Shown here: positions 35,691 through 45,711 of the stretch, piece by piece | Layout: the number at the start of each line of letters is the position of its first letter | How positions within the stretch are numbered: the stretch's first letter is position 1 | Position numbers and translations under genes: made by a program | From: Paenibacillus xylanexedens | GTDB lineage: Bacteria; Bacillota; Bacilli; Paenibacillales; Paenibacillaceae | Assembly (NCBI RefSeq): GCF_007680605.1 | Contig: NZ_VEIO01000001.1 | Location: forward strand, 2,237,276 to 2,301,275 | Direction: 5' to 3' | DNA length: 64,000 bases | The notes under the pieces: model-generated | What the model saw: the letters and a program-made list of their open reading frames with translations, nothing else | Told to the model about the DNA's origin: nothing | Database searches by the model: none

Positions 35691-36566
35691 TTATTTCGCG
35701 CTCCCTTCTGCCGGTTTATTCCCTTTATATTCCTGTGCAATGCGAACGGCCATCTGCTGATAACCTTGTCCATTCGGATGGAAGTGATCAGAGGAAAGAT
35801 ATTCGTCCAGATGGTTCTCAAACAGATCAAAGGTTGGCACAAGGGTCATGTTATCTTCATTATTCAAAATGGACATCGCCGCGTCATTCCAGGCTGCAAC
35901 AACAGCGTTGCCCGGCTTCTCCAGTTCCTTCACATTACCAAACGGATTATATAATCCGATGTATGCAATCTGAGCATTCGGATTGATTTCTTTCACTTTC
36001 TTCAAAATTTCCTGTAGACGTTTGGATGTTTCTGGCAAGGCTGCAGCCAGTTTCTCAGCCGTTGGCGGGTCTTCACCTTGAAGAACCTGTCCACCTTGAA
36101 ACAGGTCATTCGCACCGATGGAAAGTAAAATAAAGTTGGATTGTTGCAAGACATACTGAACCCCTTGTTCATCCAGCTTTTTTAACAGCGCATCTGTTCG
36201 GAGACCGTTTACACCCAGATTGTTAAGCACCTGTACATCGTTACCCTCATCTTTGAGCAGATTAGCCGCCCGTCTAACAAATCCGAGTCCTTCATCATCT
36301 CCTGTGCCTCTTGCAAGGGAATCGCCAATGACGGCCATTCGGATTTTCCCGTCTTCTACAATCCCTTTATTACCGCCGTTTTGAGCATCTTGAGCTGGCG
36401 TGGCAGTTTTCTGCCCCTCATTTAGCGTCGAATCCCCTTGCGGAAAAATAACATCTTTTATGGCGTAAGCAAATCCAAATATCAATAGCAGTGTTGCTAC
36501 AATGGATATCGTGCTTACACTTCTCCAGATCCAAGGCGCTGAATCAAGATTTTTGTTCTTTTTCAT
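35691..36566 (-). CDS. Membrane-anchored SGNH/GDSL hydrolase
   Basis: A 291-residue protein with an N-terminal membrane segment (about 15-38), a short Gln/Asn-rich linker and an SGNH hydrolase domain. Block I is IGDSLARGTGDD (nucleophile Ser), block III is SIGANDLF and block V is SSDHFHPNGQGYQQMA (catalytic Asp and His). It is an esterase or lipase acting outside the membrane. Being translationally adjacent to an ABC exporter, it may process the exported lipid or acylated molecule (inference). Confidence 0.92.
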   Translation of the reverse strand: MKKNKNLDSAPWIWRSVSTISIVATLLLIFGFAYAIKDVIFPQGDSTLNEGQKTATPAQDAQNGGNKGIVEDGKIRMAVIGDSLARGTGDDEGLGFVRRAANLLKDEGNDVQVLNNLGVNGLRTDALLKKLDEQGVQYVLQQSNFILLSIGANDLFQGGQVLQGEDPPTAEKLAAALPETSKRLQEILKKVKEINPNAQIAYIGLYNPFGNVKELEKPGNAVVAAWNDAAMSILNNEDNMTLVPTFDLFENHLDEYLSSDHFHPNGQGYQQMAVRIAQEYKGNKPAEGSAK

Positions 36567-36715
36567 CCATCACATCTCCAGTCGGATACAAATAATTTAT
36601 AATGGCTTTCACATCAAGATATTGCTTATTCTAAATAACATAAGTCTTCTGTCGTTAATTTGCAAATTTTGCCGCTATATTCGGAAAGCGGAGCATTTCT
36701 CAACTCAAAAAATGG

Positions 36716-36768
36716 AAAAAAGCCATAGCACACACAGCTTTTCGGCCATGTGCGCATATGACTTTTTT
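36716..36768. terminator. Terminator beyond the CAP protein gene
   Basis: AAAAAGCCAT and ATGACTTTTTT pair (one mismatch) with an inner GCACA/TGTGC stem; T runs exist on both strands. It serves the CAP gene on the minus strand. Confidence 0.8.
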
Positions 36769-36806
36769 AATTATAAAATAAGTTATATATTATTCATTTC
36801 CAACTC

Positions 36807-37541
36807 TTATTTACCGATAAACTCTTGAGCCCAATATCCGTTATAGTAGCCTACACCGATTTGCGTAAAGTTTTTGCTCAGGATGTTTGCACGGTGACCC
36901 GCACTGTTCATCCAGGCTGTTACAACTTCCTGAGGTGTTTTTTGACCTTTGGCGATATTTTCACCAGCGTAGCTGTACGTTACTCCGAATTGTTTCATCA
37001 TATCAAACGGCGAACCGTACGTTGGAGACTGGTGATCAAAATAGTTGTTGTTGCTCATATCTTTAACTTTTGCCATAGCGACCTTGTCCAGAAGAGCGTC
37101 GGATGCCAGTGCACCCAGACCTGCTTTGGCACGTTCAGCGTTCACGAGTTTCACCACTTGTGTAGCAAAATCGGATTGTGTGCTTTGTGTACCACCGTTA
37201 TTACCTGTGCTTGAAGGATCTTTGGCTGGTGTAGTCGTAGCTGGTTTCTCTTCTTGTACCGGCTTAGCAGGTGTGCTTGGTTGTTCAGGCTTGGTTACAG
37301 GCTCTGATGTTGGTTGCTCAGCTGTTTGACCTTCCGAGACTTTGTAACCGTTCTGCTTCAGCCATTGCTCAATATAAGCTTTCAAGCTATCCGCATTAAC
37401 CACTTTATACGTTGTAACCGTCGTTGCTTTATATGTTGAATCTGCAGCAGACGCGGAGGCAGGAAGCATAATCCCTACGGCGAGTGCAGCTGTCAGACTG
37501 CCAGTCACAACTTTTTTCATCCAGTTCTTCTTCAAATTCAT
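36807..37541 (-). CDS. Secreted CAP-domain (SCP/YkwD-like) protein
   Basis: A 244-residue exported protein. It has a Sec signal peptide (cleavage likely after ASASA, about residue 32), a 40-residue N-terminal module (VVNADSLKAYIEQWLKQNGY), a Pro/Glu/Thr-rich linker and a C-terminal CAP domain (about 125-244). CAP hallmarks are VKLVNAERAKAGL, NNNYFDHQSPTYGSPFDMM, GENIAKGQKTPQEVVTAWMN and GHRANIL. The CAP tetrad histidines and glutamates are present. It resembles Bacillus YkwD; the function is not known. Confidence 0.93.
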   Translation of the reverse strand: MNLKKNWMKKVVTGSLTAALAVGIMLPASASAADSTYKATTVTTYKVVNADSLKAYIEQWLKQNGYKVSEGQTAEQPTSEPVTKPEQPSTPAKPVQEEKPATTTPAKDPSSTGNNGGTQSTQSDFATQVVKLVNAERAKAGLGALASDALLDKVAMAKVKDMSNNNYFDHQSPTYGSPFDMMKQFGVTYSYAGENIAKGQKTPQEVVTAWMNSAGHRANILSKNFTQIGVGYYNGYWAQEFIGK

Positions 37542-37780
37542 TCATCTCCTTAGAATTAATTATTACAACTTTGTAATGTCTACTCTAGGAGTATATCAAT
37601 CCATTAAGAGATTGTGAACCCGTAAATACTGGAAAAATGACTTTTTTGTCATTATTGATTGTTTCAAAGCTATCTTGGACAGTTTATATAAGTAGGCTAC
37701 ACCCTCGGCCTTATTAGTTTAAAAAAACGGAGCTTCTTGAGGATCTTTTGAATCTATTGATTTGATGTACACACCTTATA

Positions 37781-37819
37781 AAAAAAGGCACTCAGTCAAG
37801 CTCACACTTGCTGAATGCC
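37781..37819 (-). terminator. Terminator of purT-GNAT operon
   Basis: GGCACTCAGTCAAG pairs with CTTGCTGAATGCC (a few mismatches) around a six-base loop; a T7 run follows on the minus strand, 11 bases past the stop. Confidence 0.85.
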
Positions 37820-37829
37820 GGTTCATCTA

Positions 37830-38288
37830 TTATAAAAGAACTTTACTGAAACGATAGCCTTTTTTCTGGAAGCCAATGTGCTCATAGAAGGAATATGTCG
37901 TTGAAGTGACTTCCCGATTCGCTCCAGTGACAAACAATTGCTTACCACCTTGCTGTTTGCCCCAGTCTTCGGCACGAGCCATGAGACGGCGGCCAATTCC
38001 GCTACCACGATGCTCCTGACCTACGATTAAGGAAGTAATCTGGGCAGCAGGTTCAGGATAGGCATGGCTTTGAACACATTGCAAGCCAATCACACCAATA
38101 ATCTGTTCATCCACTTCGGCAACGAGCATGCACGCGTTCGGATTGCTTTCCAAACCTTCAATGCGTTCTTTCATTACATTGGTTGTTGTCGGATAGCTGA
38201 CCTCTCGCATCAATCCTGTCACCGCTTCAGCATCTCGCAGTTCACACTCTCGGATCATCAGTACAGGGGCCTCCACATTATTGGACAT
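37830..38288 (-). CDS. GNAT-family N-acetyltransferase
   Basis: A 152-residue acetyltransferase. The acetyl-CoA site is visible as [20 protein letters not shown], and the C-terminal motif B as [19 protein letters not shown]. The ATG at 38288 follows GTGGAGG and overlaps the purT stop by 11 bases. The substrate is not predictable; the position after purT gives no clear hint. Confidence 0.92.
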   Translation of the reverse strand: MSNNVEAPVLMIRECELRDAEAVTGLMREVSYPTTTNVMKERIEGLESNPNACMLVAEVDEQIIGVIGLQCVQSHAYPEPAAQITSLIVGQEHRGSGIGRRLMARAEDWGKQQGGKQLFVTGANREVTSTTYSFYEHIGFQKKGYRFSKVLL

Positions 38289-39465
38289 GATTTACCTCCA
38301 CTTTCAGCATATTTGCGGCTTGAACCGCTGTTTTACGAGCTTCTTCCACATCTGTTCCAGCACTAAGGGCTACAGCCATTCGGCGTCCTTGTTTCGTTTC
38401 AGGTTTGCCAAACACACGAACCTGAGTACGAGGTAATGCAAGTGCATCTTCAATTCCACCTATGGTGAAATCAGATGTTTCGACATCGGCCTTCAGCGTG
38501 GCTGAGGCTCCTGGTGTCAGCAAATGTACTTCTGTGACGGGAAATCCAAGGATAGCACGCACGTGAAGCGCGAACTCTGAATTATCCTGTGTAACCATCG
38601 TGACCATACCTGTATCATGTGGACGAGGTGATATTTCACTAAATACCACTCCATCAGCTGTGAGAAAGAGTTCAACGCCAAAGAGGCCGTACCCGCCGAG
38701 CTCATCCGTAACTGTCTTTGCGATGTGACATGCCTGCTTCCATTGCTCCGATGTCATCGCATGAGGTTGCCATGATTCGACATAATCCCCGTCTTTTTGA
38801 ATATGACCGATCGGCGGACAAAATACAGTGCCTGATGCCGATCTGACGGTGAGTAGCGTAATTTCACTTTCAAACTTCACAAAGCTTTCCACGATAACAC
38901 GAACAGACTTGCCTCTCGCTCCCGAAAGAGCAATGTCCCAGCAGTTTGCTGCGTCATCCGGTATGCGGCATACACTCTGGCCTTTACCAGATGAACTCAT
39001 CAATGGTTTGATAACACAAGGTGTACCTAGCTCACGAACAGCCTCTTGCAACTGTTCTAAACTATCCGCAAAGAGATAAGCGGCTGTAGGGAGATTCAAT
39101 TGTTCGGCCGCCAGACGACGAATGCCTTCGCGATCCATAGTCAAACGAGCGGCTCGGGCCGTTGGCACGACACAAAAGCCTTCTTCCTCAAGTTCCAGCA
39201 ATGCCTCAGTAGCAATGGCTTCAATCTCAGGTACGATGTAATGCGGTTGTTCCTTACGGATCAATTGTTTCAATGCCTCGCCATCTAACATGTCGATGCA
39301 GTAAGATCGATGTGCGACCTGCATGGCCGGTGCGTTCTCATAACGATCAACAGCGATCGTTTCCACACCGAGACGTGCAGCCTCAATCACGACCTCTTTA
39401 CCCAATTCTCCGCTGCCTAGCAGCAGCATTTTTTTGGCTTGAGCCGAAAAAGGAGCACCCCACAT
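38278..39465 (-). CDS. purT: Formate-dependent phosphoribosylglycinamide formyltransferase
   Basis: A 395-residue ATP-grasp enzyme making formyl-GAR from GAR, formate and ATP in purine synthesis, an alternative to folate-dependent PurN. Visible features are the N-terminal [16 protein letters not shown], the [13 protein letters not shown] stretch, the ATP-grasp loop SSSGKGQS, the magnesium ligands in [20 protein letters not shown] and PHDTGMVT. Length is normal. The ATG at 39465 follows GGGAGG at a rather long spacing. The 237-base gap upstream (39466-39702) is AT-rich with a repeated AATTTTACAA but no clear PurR box. Confidence 0.95.
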   Translation of the reverse strand: MWGAPFSAQAKKMLLLGSGELGKEVVIEAARLGVETIAVDRYENAPAMQVAHRSYCIDMLDGEALKQLIRKEQPHYIVPEIEAIATEALLELEEEGFCVVPTARAARLTMDREGIRRLAAEQLNLPTAAYLFADSLEQLQEAVRELGTPCVIKPLMSSSGKGQSVCRIPDDAANCWDIALSGARGKSVRVIVESFVKFESEITLLTVRSASGTVFCPPIGHIQKDGDYVESWQPHAMTSEQWKQACHIAKTVTDELGGYGLFGVELFLTADGVVFSEISPRPHDTGMVTMVTQDNSEFALHVRAILGFPVTEVHLLTPGASATLKADVETSDFTIGGIEDALALPRTQVRVFGKPETKQGRRMAVALSAGTDVEEARKTAVQAANMLKVEVNHVQ

Positions 39466-39702
39466 GTTCTTTCCAATCCTCCCAAAGAGAAATCTTCTAT
39501 ATCTGTCTCTCTATTTTCGGGGTTTTGGTTAAAGATTGCAAGAGTACTCCCTATTTTTCTTGTGAATTTTACAAGATTTTTTGCGTTTTTTCGATCAAAT
39601 TTTACAAATTACATTCCCGGATTCGATACTCTTTCCATTCCTCCCATTTTTAAGGATATAAAATTAAAGAAACATACAACCTAATTTTTCCTGTTACATA
39701 AT

Positions 39703-40740
39703 TCATCCTTGTAATGAGTCACTTTTCTCCAAATCACGATTTTTCTCACGAAACAGTTCATTATGGGATGAAACGTAGGCCATCCCAGCCGCGGTTGGTT
39801 CAACGTAAGTTTTGGCACTGTTGACCGCAACAATCGCATCATTAAAAGCTCCCGCAATCAAACGCACTTTGCCTTCCCGTATCGCGCAGTCTCCTGCTGT
39901 AAAAATACCTGGTAAATTGGTTTCACCCCGTTGGTTCATGGTAATCATGCCTTCATCCATAACCAGACCGCAACGGGCAAGATTGCTTGCTTGACTCGTA
40001 TAACCATGGTTTATGATGATCTCATCGACTTCAAGATCTATGTTCTCACCTGTATCCACATTGGATATGGCAACTTGGTGTATACATTCTCCATTGCCGT
40101 ACAAGCGATCAATTTTAAAGGGTGTGAGTACCTTCGTCCGGCTTTTCATCTGTTTCACATTATGCTCCAATGCACGAAAAGCATCCTGTCTATGAACTAC
40201 GGTAACCGTGTCAGCCAAGTCTGCAAGTTCAAGTGCCCAATCCACGGCGCTATTGCCACCGCCCGAGATCAATACTTTTTTCCCAGCAAAATAGTTCAGA
40301 TTCTGTACCGTATAATGCAAGTTACTCCGTTCATAATGATGTGCACTGTCCAGCTCCAGCTTCTGCACCTCAGCGATGCCCCGGCCAATAGCAACAATAA
40401 CACTCCTCGTATAATGCACCTCACCCGTAAGCGTGTGTAGTGCAATTACTCCATCGTCCTGCCGGGTTAATGCATCAACACTCTGGCCGAACACCAGCTT
40501 CGGCTCGAAAGTACCCGCTTGCTGAACAAGCCAGTCGATCAGCTTGGCACATTTCATTGGTGGTAGTCCGCCCACATCCCATATCGTTTTATCGGAATAC
40601 GTGTGTAAAAAGCCACCTAACTGATCCTTTCCTTCAATCAGCTTCACTTTCATTTCACGCATGCCTGCATAAAAAGCCGCATACATTCCTGCTGGACCAC
40701 CGCCAATAATCGTTACATCAAAAATATCCTGATCATGCAT
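39703..40740 (-). CDS. Ferredoxin/flavodoxin-NADP reductase type 2 (TrxB-like)
   Basis: A 345-residue flavoprotein with the FAD motif IIGGGPAGMYAAFYAG and NADPH motif ISGGGNSAVDWALELA, ending with the FAD-binding TAGDCA segment. It lacks the CxxC of thioredoxin reductase, which assigns it to the YumC-type ferredoxin-NADP reductases. ATG 40740 follows TAGGAAG. It sits 71 bases after a siderophore-binding lipoprotein gene on the same strand, downstream of a Fur box, so it may reduce flavodoxin or the imported ferric siderophore during iron starvation (inference). Confidence 0.9.
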   Translation of the reverse strand: MHDQDIFDVTIIGGGPAGMYAAFYAGMREMKVKLIEGKDQLGGFLHTYSDKTIWDVGGLPPMKCAKLIDWLVQQAGTFEPKLVFGQSVDALTRQDDGVIALHTLTGEVHYTRSVIVAIGRGIAEVQKLELDSAHHYERSNLHYTVQNLNYFAGKKVLISGGGNSAVDWALELADLADTVTVVHRQDAFRALEHNVKQMKSRTKVLTPFKIDRLYGNGECIHQVAISNVDTGENIDLEVDEIIINHGYTSQASNLARCGLVMDEGMITMNQRGETNLPGIFTAGDCAIREGKVRLIAGAFNDAIVAVNSAKTYVEPTAAGMAYVSSHNELFREKNRDLEKSDSLQG

Positions 40741-40811
40741 GTCTAAACACTTCCTATCTAATGTTCAACGCTCAAATTAATCATGCGGTCTCCAAAGCCA
40801 TACCTGAATGT

Positions 40812-41813
40812 TTATTTGTTTTTCTCTTCAAAAGCAGCAACAAGATCATCGATTGCATAATTATCTGACATCGGTGCCATTCCAAGATTGAACCACTCTT
40901 TGCCGCCTACGAGATATACATGATTGTTTTTAACAGCCTTCAGGTTTTTCCAAATGGATGTACTCATCATGTCTTTATATTTCTTCTGAATTTCCGGATT
41001 TTCCTCATCATCAAGCTGGATAATCAGGTGATCAGCATCGTATTCTGGCAATACTTCCATCGAAATGGACAGTCCGGTTTCATCTTTTGGAAAATTGCTT
41101 ACAGGTTTTAAACCCAACCGTTTGTGGACAAAAGCACCCCGAGAAAGATTGGGACCATTCAAAACAATCTCTTTCTCCATCACTCGCGCATATAACACCG
41201 TTTCATCACCGATGAGGCTGTGCAGCTTGTCTGCTCCTTCTTTTTCATGTTGCTTGAGATCTTCCAAAACCTGCTTGGCCTCTGTTTCCTTGCCAAATAC
41301 CGCAGCGATATCCTGTAGTTCTTCAGGCCATTCTTCACGCTCTGGCAGAAGCACTGTCGGCGCAATACTTGACAGCTGATCATAATCCTTCTTCGACCAC
41401 CATGCAGGTGCTATGATCAAGTCCGGATTCGCCTCCAGGATCGCTTCAAAATTGGGTGTTTTCGCAATCCCCATCTTCATCGTATTTTTGAAAGGCTCCT
41501 GCAAATACTTAGGGAAGTCCTCATGATAATTTTGAACAGCTACCGGAACAATACCGAGTGAATATAACAGCTCTGGATATACAACAGATAACCCAACCAC
41601 ACGCTTAGGAGACTTGGGAATCGTGATTTCGCCCATCTCGGTCTGAACGACTTTCACTTCACCTTTGTCATTCGTTGTATTCGTTGCGGTGCTGGATGAG
41701 CTTTTTTCGCTCTCTCCAGAAGCAGACGTATCTGGGCCAGTAGTCTGCCCACATGCCCCCAGTAATAACACCATTAACATGACACCTGTAATAACCCACA
41801 ATTTTGACTTCAC
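40812..41813 (-). CDS. Iron-siderophore ABC transporter substrate-binding lipoprotein
   Basis: A 333-residue lipoprotein with lipobox LLLGACG (Cys21), a Ser/Thr-rich spacer and a FhuD/FeuA-type binding domain: PKRVVGLSVVYPELLYSLG, EAILEANPDLIIAPAWWSKK, SIAPTVLLPEREEWPEE. The start is a GTG after AGGAGGT. No permease or ATPase is next to it, so the import channel must be encoded elsewhere. A Fur box lies 48 bases upstream and an AraC sensor gene precedes it. Confidence 0.92.
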   Translation of the reverse strand: MKSKLWVITGVMLMVLLLGACGQTTGPDTSASGESEKSSSSTATNTTNDKGEVKVVQTEMGEITIPKSPKRVVGLSVVYPELLYSLGIVPVAVQNYHEDFPKYLQEPFKNTMKMGIAKTPNFEAILEANPDLIIAPAWWSKKDYDQLSSIAPTVLLPEREEWPEELQDIAAVFGKETEAKQVLEDLKQHEKEGADKLHSLIGDETVLYARVMEKEIVLNGPNLSRGAFVHKRLGLKPVSNFPKDETGLSISMEVLPEYDADHLIIQLDDEENPEIQKKYKDMMSTSIWKNLKAVKNNHVYLVGGKEWFNLGMAPMSDNYAIDDLVAAFEEKNK

Positions 41814-41860
41814 TTCTTATGTACCTCCTAATATATGAAAAGATATGATAAGCACCAATC

Positions 41861-41879
41861 AATAATAATTATCATTATC
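41861..41879 (-). promoter_or_regulatory. Fur box of the siderophore-binding protein gene
   Basis: On the minus strand GATAATGATAATTATTATT matches the 19-base Fur consensus GATAATGATAATCATTATC at 17 positions. It is 48 bases upstream of the GTG start. Core promoter elements are not clear. Confidence 0.85.
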
Positions 41880-41944
41880 AATTAGACATAGGAGTAGTAT
41901 ATTAAATAACGGCGTTCCAAGATATTGACGATTCCGACTTTATC

Positions 41945-43606
41945 TTATGGACGATATCGCCACAACTTTAACACTTCATCCAGCATCAATTCATGGGTAA
42001 AGGCCGTATAATCCAGCAAAACACTTGGGATCAACATATCGATGCAGTCATTTTGTGCCGCTTTTGTCGCCTTCCATACCTCTGACTGTTGAATTGATGC
42101 CCAAGTCTGTCTTGATTCTTCGTCTTCACTTACAATAAGCAATGCCCTGTCTATGGTTAATTCCGCTAGAGCACAGATATTAAAATGCGGATTATGCCAA
42201 ATATACTCCATACCCTCTGGCGCCATTAACTGCATATCGTTATAGAACACCGAAGCGATGGTTTGCGGATTCATAACCTGTACTTCCGAACCATGCACAC
42301 GAAGCACGATTAGCCGGTCTTGACGCACCTGCTTCGATAGCTGTGATCTAATCACAGCTGCCTTTTGTTCATATCTTTCGAGCCACACCTCAGCCGCCTC
42401 AAGCCGATTCATAAATGCAGCTACCGTTCTCAGATGATCCCGCCAATCTCCTTCCGACTGACTTAGCACACAAACAGGCGCGATTGAACTTAAATGCTGC
42501 ATCATACTCTCGGACATTTCCTCACGAACAGCGACAATATAATCAGGACGAATCGCTTCTAATTGTTGCAAACAGCCATGCTCATTATCGATCAGAGGTA
42601 TTACCTTATCCGTTTCATATTTTCGTCTGTAGTACGCCGTCCAAGGATGACTCGCTTGAGCAGCGGCAGGAATAATCTGGAGAGCCAGCAATGTTCCAAT
42701 GCCAAGCGAGTGAACCGCAGCAATACGCTGCTTGCTATTTTGTATAAAAGCTGCTGGCGGGAGACCTGTGATTTGCTTGAATTTTCGCCGAAAGTACATC
42801 TCGTCTTGAAACCCTACACAAGCCGCAATTTCTTTCAATCTTGGACTGTGATCATTCCTCATCATGATCTGAGCCTGTTTGATCCGGTATATTGTCAAAT
42901 AATCCATTGCGCTACAGCCATACATTTTCTTAAACAACCGCATGAAATGACGAGAACTCATTCGTGCAACTTCAGCCAAATCCCGTATCGTTATTTTCTT
43001 CATATACTGCTGTTCGATATAATGTCTAACTTGTTCAATAGGCAATGCCGGTTGTAGGGACCGTACTTGAACCATATCATTAAAAATCCTATACAGTAGC
43101 TCCTGAAAACGAATCTGACTTAAAAAATGCTGCAGCCTGTTTTCCCCACGAATCAGTTGCTCGATTTCCTGACATAACAAACTCATGGCAACCGGTGAGC
43201 TACACTGGATCACACGGTCTCTTGTCTGCGTACACACTTGCTTCATCATCCCTAAAGCGGATGCCACGTTTGAGTTTGACTGTTCGCCTAAAAAAACATT
43301 AAATCTGATCTGATAGAGTCCTCCTTCTTCTTTCCCCCGAAGCTCTGCTTCGATCAGTTGTCCAGGCAGACCTATGTATATTGATCCGCTTCTGAGTTCA
43401 ATATACTGACCGTCCACAGTAAGCCATCCTTCACCATCCGTAATAAAAAGTAACAGATAACGATCCAGAAAGTGTTTTCCGAGACGCCAGTTTGATTCAG
43501 AATGACTTGTAACTGCTGACTCCAATTCAACCAACTTGAAATGCAACAGATCCAGCTGATCAAAAGATGTATATAAATTAGCCTCATCGGTGGCTTTAAT
43601 CTGCAT
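41945..43606 (-). CDS. AraC-family regulator with C-terminal siderophore-binding domain (Btr-like)
   Basis: A 553-residue regulator. The order is an N-terminal cupin-like region, two AraC helix-turn-helices (about 200-295; ITIRDLAEVARMSSRHFMRL and LKEIAACVGFQDEMYFRRKF, then TGLPPAAF) and a C-terminal periplasmic-binding-like domain (about 300-553; LEAIRPDYIVAVREEMSESM). This is the layout of Bacillus Btr, which binds bacillibactin in the cytoplasm and activates its uptake genes. The gene next downstream is a siderophore-binding lipoprotein, an obvious target. ATG 43606 follows GGAGGGG; an earlier in-frame ATG has no site. Confidence 0.92.
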   Translation of the reverse strand: MQIKATDEANLYTSFDQLDLLHFKLVELESAVTSHSESNWRLGKHFLDRYLLLFITDGEGWLTVDGQYIELRSGSIYIGLPGQLIEAELRGKEEGGLYQIRFNVFLGEQSNSNVASALGMMKQVCTQTRDRVIQCSSPVAMSLLCQEIEQLIRGENRLQHFLSQIRFQELLYRIFNDMVQVRSLQPALPIEQVRHYIEQQYMKKITIRDLAEVARMSSRHFMRLFKKMYGCSAMDYLTIYRIKQAQIMMRNDHSPRLKEIAACVGFQDEMYFRRKFKQITGLPPAAFIQNSKQRIAAVHSLGIGTLLALQIIPAAAQASHPWTAYYRRKYETDKVIPLIDNEHGCLQQLEAIRPDYIVAVREEMSESMMQHLSSIAPVCVLSQSEGDWRDHLRTVAAFMNRLEAAEVWLERYEQKAAVIRSQLSKQVRQDRLIVLRVHGSEVQVMNPQTIASVFYNDMQLMAPEGMEYIWHNPHFNICALAELTIDRALLIVSEDEESRQTWASIQQSEVWKATKAAQNDCIDMLIPSVLLDYTAFTHELMLDEVLKLWRYRP

Positions 43607-43739
43607 AATTCCCCTCCAGAACACTCTATTGTGCTTCAATTAATTATTTAAAATATAACATAATTTCGTTATTCATTTTTGAACAATAAAAACGATTCAT
43701 TTGAGAACGGATCAACCTAGGCCTGGCTAGAATTTAACA

Positions 43740-43824
43740 TAAAAAAACACCCCAACGCCTATGCTCCATGCTTTCCATCAAAACTGCCTGATGAAAAATA
43801 CAAAGAACAAATGAGCTGGAGTGT
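43740..43824 (-). terminator. Terminator of the ABC exporter pair
   Basis: GCTGGAGTGT (43815-43824) and ACACCCCAAC (43747-43756) pair with two G-T wobbles, with an inner CATCAG/CTGATG stem-like region; a T7 run follows on the minus strand. Confidence 0.7.
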
Positions 43825-43860
43825 CTATTAACATATATCACTCGTTATAAAGTTTTGTTT

Positions 43861-45711
43861 CTATAAAAACCGATACTGCGCTTCAATCAGACCATTGTAT
43901 ACTCCTTGTTTATGGATAAGCTGTTCATGGTTGCCCTCTTCCTTGATCTCTCCGTGATCCAATACAATGATGTGATCCGCATTACGAATGGTGGAAAGAC
44001 GGTGAGCCACCATAAAGGACGTTCGCCCCTGAAGTAATACTTTGAGGGCTTCCTGAATTTTCAACTCCGTTTCCGTATCAATGCTGGCTGTAGCTTCATC
44101 CAGAATCAAGATGCGCGGATCAGCGAGTAGTGCCCGGGCAAAAGATAACAATTGCCGTTGTCCCATCGACAACACATTACCTCTCTCTTCCACTTCAGTA
44201 TCATATCCACCCGGAAGCTTCATGATGAACTCGTGCGCGTTAACGGCTTTCGCTGCTTCTTCCACCTCTTCGTTCGTCGCATCCAGCCGTCCAAAACGGA
44301 TATTGTCGCGGATGGTACCTGAGAAAATAAATGTATCCTGTAGCACAATGCTGATCTGACTGCGCAGGCTTTCCACCGTCACATCACGCACGTCATGTCC
44401 ATCGATGGTCAGGCGCCCTCCCGTGATGTCATAGAAACGGCTGATCAGATTGATAATGGTACTTTTACCAGAACCTGTATGACCGACAAGTGCAATCGAT
44501 TGCCCGGCCGCCGCCGAGAAGCTGATACCTTTCAGCGCCTGTCTTCCCTTTTCGTACTCAAATACAACATGATCGAATACGATATCTCCTTTAATAGAAG
44601 GGAGCGGCTTTGCACCCGGTTTATCGGCAATATTCGGCTTTTCATCCATGAACTCAAAGATTCGTTCAGAGGATGCCATGGCAACCAGCAACTGATTGTA
44701 CATCTGTCCCAGACGGTTGATCGGGTCCCAGAAGTTTCCGACATAGTTGGCGAAAGCGACGAGCAAACCTACGGTCAACATTTCACTTTGAATGAGATAT
44801 GCGCCGTACCAGAACAGAATTAACGTTCCGAAACCGCCTGTAATCTCAATTAAAGGACCAAACCCCTGGTTCATTGCAGATGCTTTGTCCCAGGACTTTT
44901 TGCTGGACATATTCATGTTGTCGAAATATTTCATATTTTCTTTTTCTTGAGTGTACGCCTGCGTTACCCGGATGCCTTGAATGGATTCATTCAAGTGAGA
45001 ATTAATCCGAGAGTTCTTCATACGCACATCCTGCCACGCCCGGCGAATCAGCACCCGCAATTTTGTAGATATAATGAACATAATCGGCACCGTAATGATT
45101 ACAGCAAGACCGAGTTTCCAGTTAATCAACAGGAGAATGACGATGATACCAAGCAGCTGCACGCAGTCGATCATGACGTTGACCGCACCATTCGTGAACA
45201 GATCCTGTAAAGAATTGATATCATTCGTTACACGCACAAGCACTGAACCTGCCGGTCTTTTGTCAAAAAAGTTAAAGGACAGCTTCTGAATATGTTTGAA
45301 CAAGTCTGAGCGAAGATCGTAAATCACCCGTTGCCCAATAATATTGGTCAGTTTAATACGGTATGTGTTAGCTGCCCACTGGATGAGATACAATAGCAAG
45401 ATCGAACCTGCAATAATATACAGCAACGTCATGCTAGGTACTCCGGTCTGTGGTGCAATAGCTCTATCGATTGCAAGACTGATTAGAAAAGGTACGGCTA
45501 ATTTCGTAATCGTTCCGAGAATCATCATCAGAATCACAAACGGCAGGAGTTGCCTCGCATAAGGCTTCATGTAAGCAAACAATCGTGCAAACTCTTGCCA
45601 GTTAAACGGTTTTTCGATCACTTCATCGTCCTGATAGACAAATCGTTCATTCATTTTTTTATTCGAGGTTTCCTTAACCTCTCGCCTGTCTGTTATCGTT
45701 TCGGCGCTCAT
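43861..45711 (-). CDS. ABC exporter half-transporter, YfiC-like (catalytic half)
   Basis: A 616-residue fused membrane/ATPase half transporter with six membrane helices (about 50-350) and a nucleotide-binding domain: Walker A VGHTGSGKST, Q-loop VLQDTFIF, signature LSMGQRQ (a departure from LSGGQ), Walker B LILDEATASID with the catalytic Glu, and H-loop AHRLST. Its ATG overlaps the stop of the partner gene. Such heterodimers export drugs or lipids; the substrate is unknown. Confidence 0.93.
   Translation of the reverse strand: MSAETITDRREVKETSNKKMNERFVYQDDEVIEKPFNWQEFARLFAYMKPYARQLLPFVILMMILGTITKLAVPFLISLAIDRAIAPQTGVPSMTLLYIIAGSILLLYLIQWAANTYRIKLTNIIGQRVIYDLRSDLFKHIQKLSFNFFDKRPAGSVLVRVTNDINSLQDLFTNGAVNVMIDCVQLLGIIVILLLINWKLGLAVIITVPIMFIISTKLRVLIRRAWQDVRMKNSRINSHLNESIQGIRVTQAYTQEKENMKYFDNMNMSSKKSWDKASAMNQGFGPLIEITGGFGTLILFWYGAYLIQSEMLTVGLLVAFANYVGNFWDPINRLGQMYNQLLVAMASSERIFEFMDEKPNIADKPGAKPLPSIKGDIVFDHVVFEYEKGRQALKGISFSAAAGQSIALVGHTGSGKSTIINLISRFYDITGGRLTIDGHDVRDVTVESLRSQISIVLQDTFIFSGTIRDNIRFGRLDATNEEVEEAAKAVNAHEFIMKLPGGYDTEVEERGNVLSMGQRQLLSFARALLADPRILILDEATASIDTETELKIQEALKVLLQGRTSFMVAHRLSTIRNADHIIVLDHGEIKEEGNHEQLIHKQGVYNGLIEAQYRFL

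Noticed and set aside
39466..39702. PurR box or riboswitch upstream of purT
   Set aside because: Only isolated CGAA cores and an AT-rich repeat are visible; no paired PurBox spacing or purine riboswitch core.
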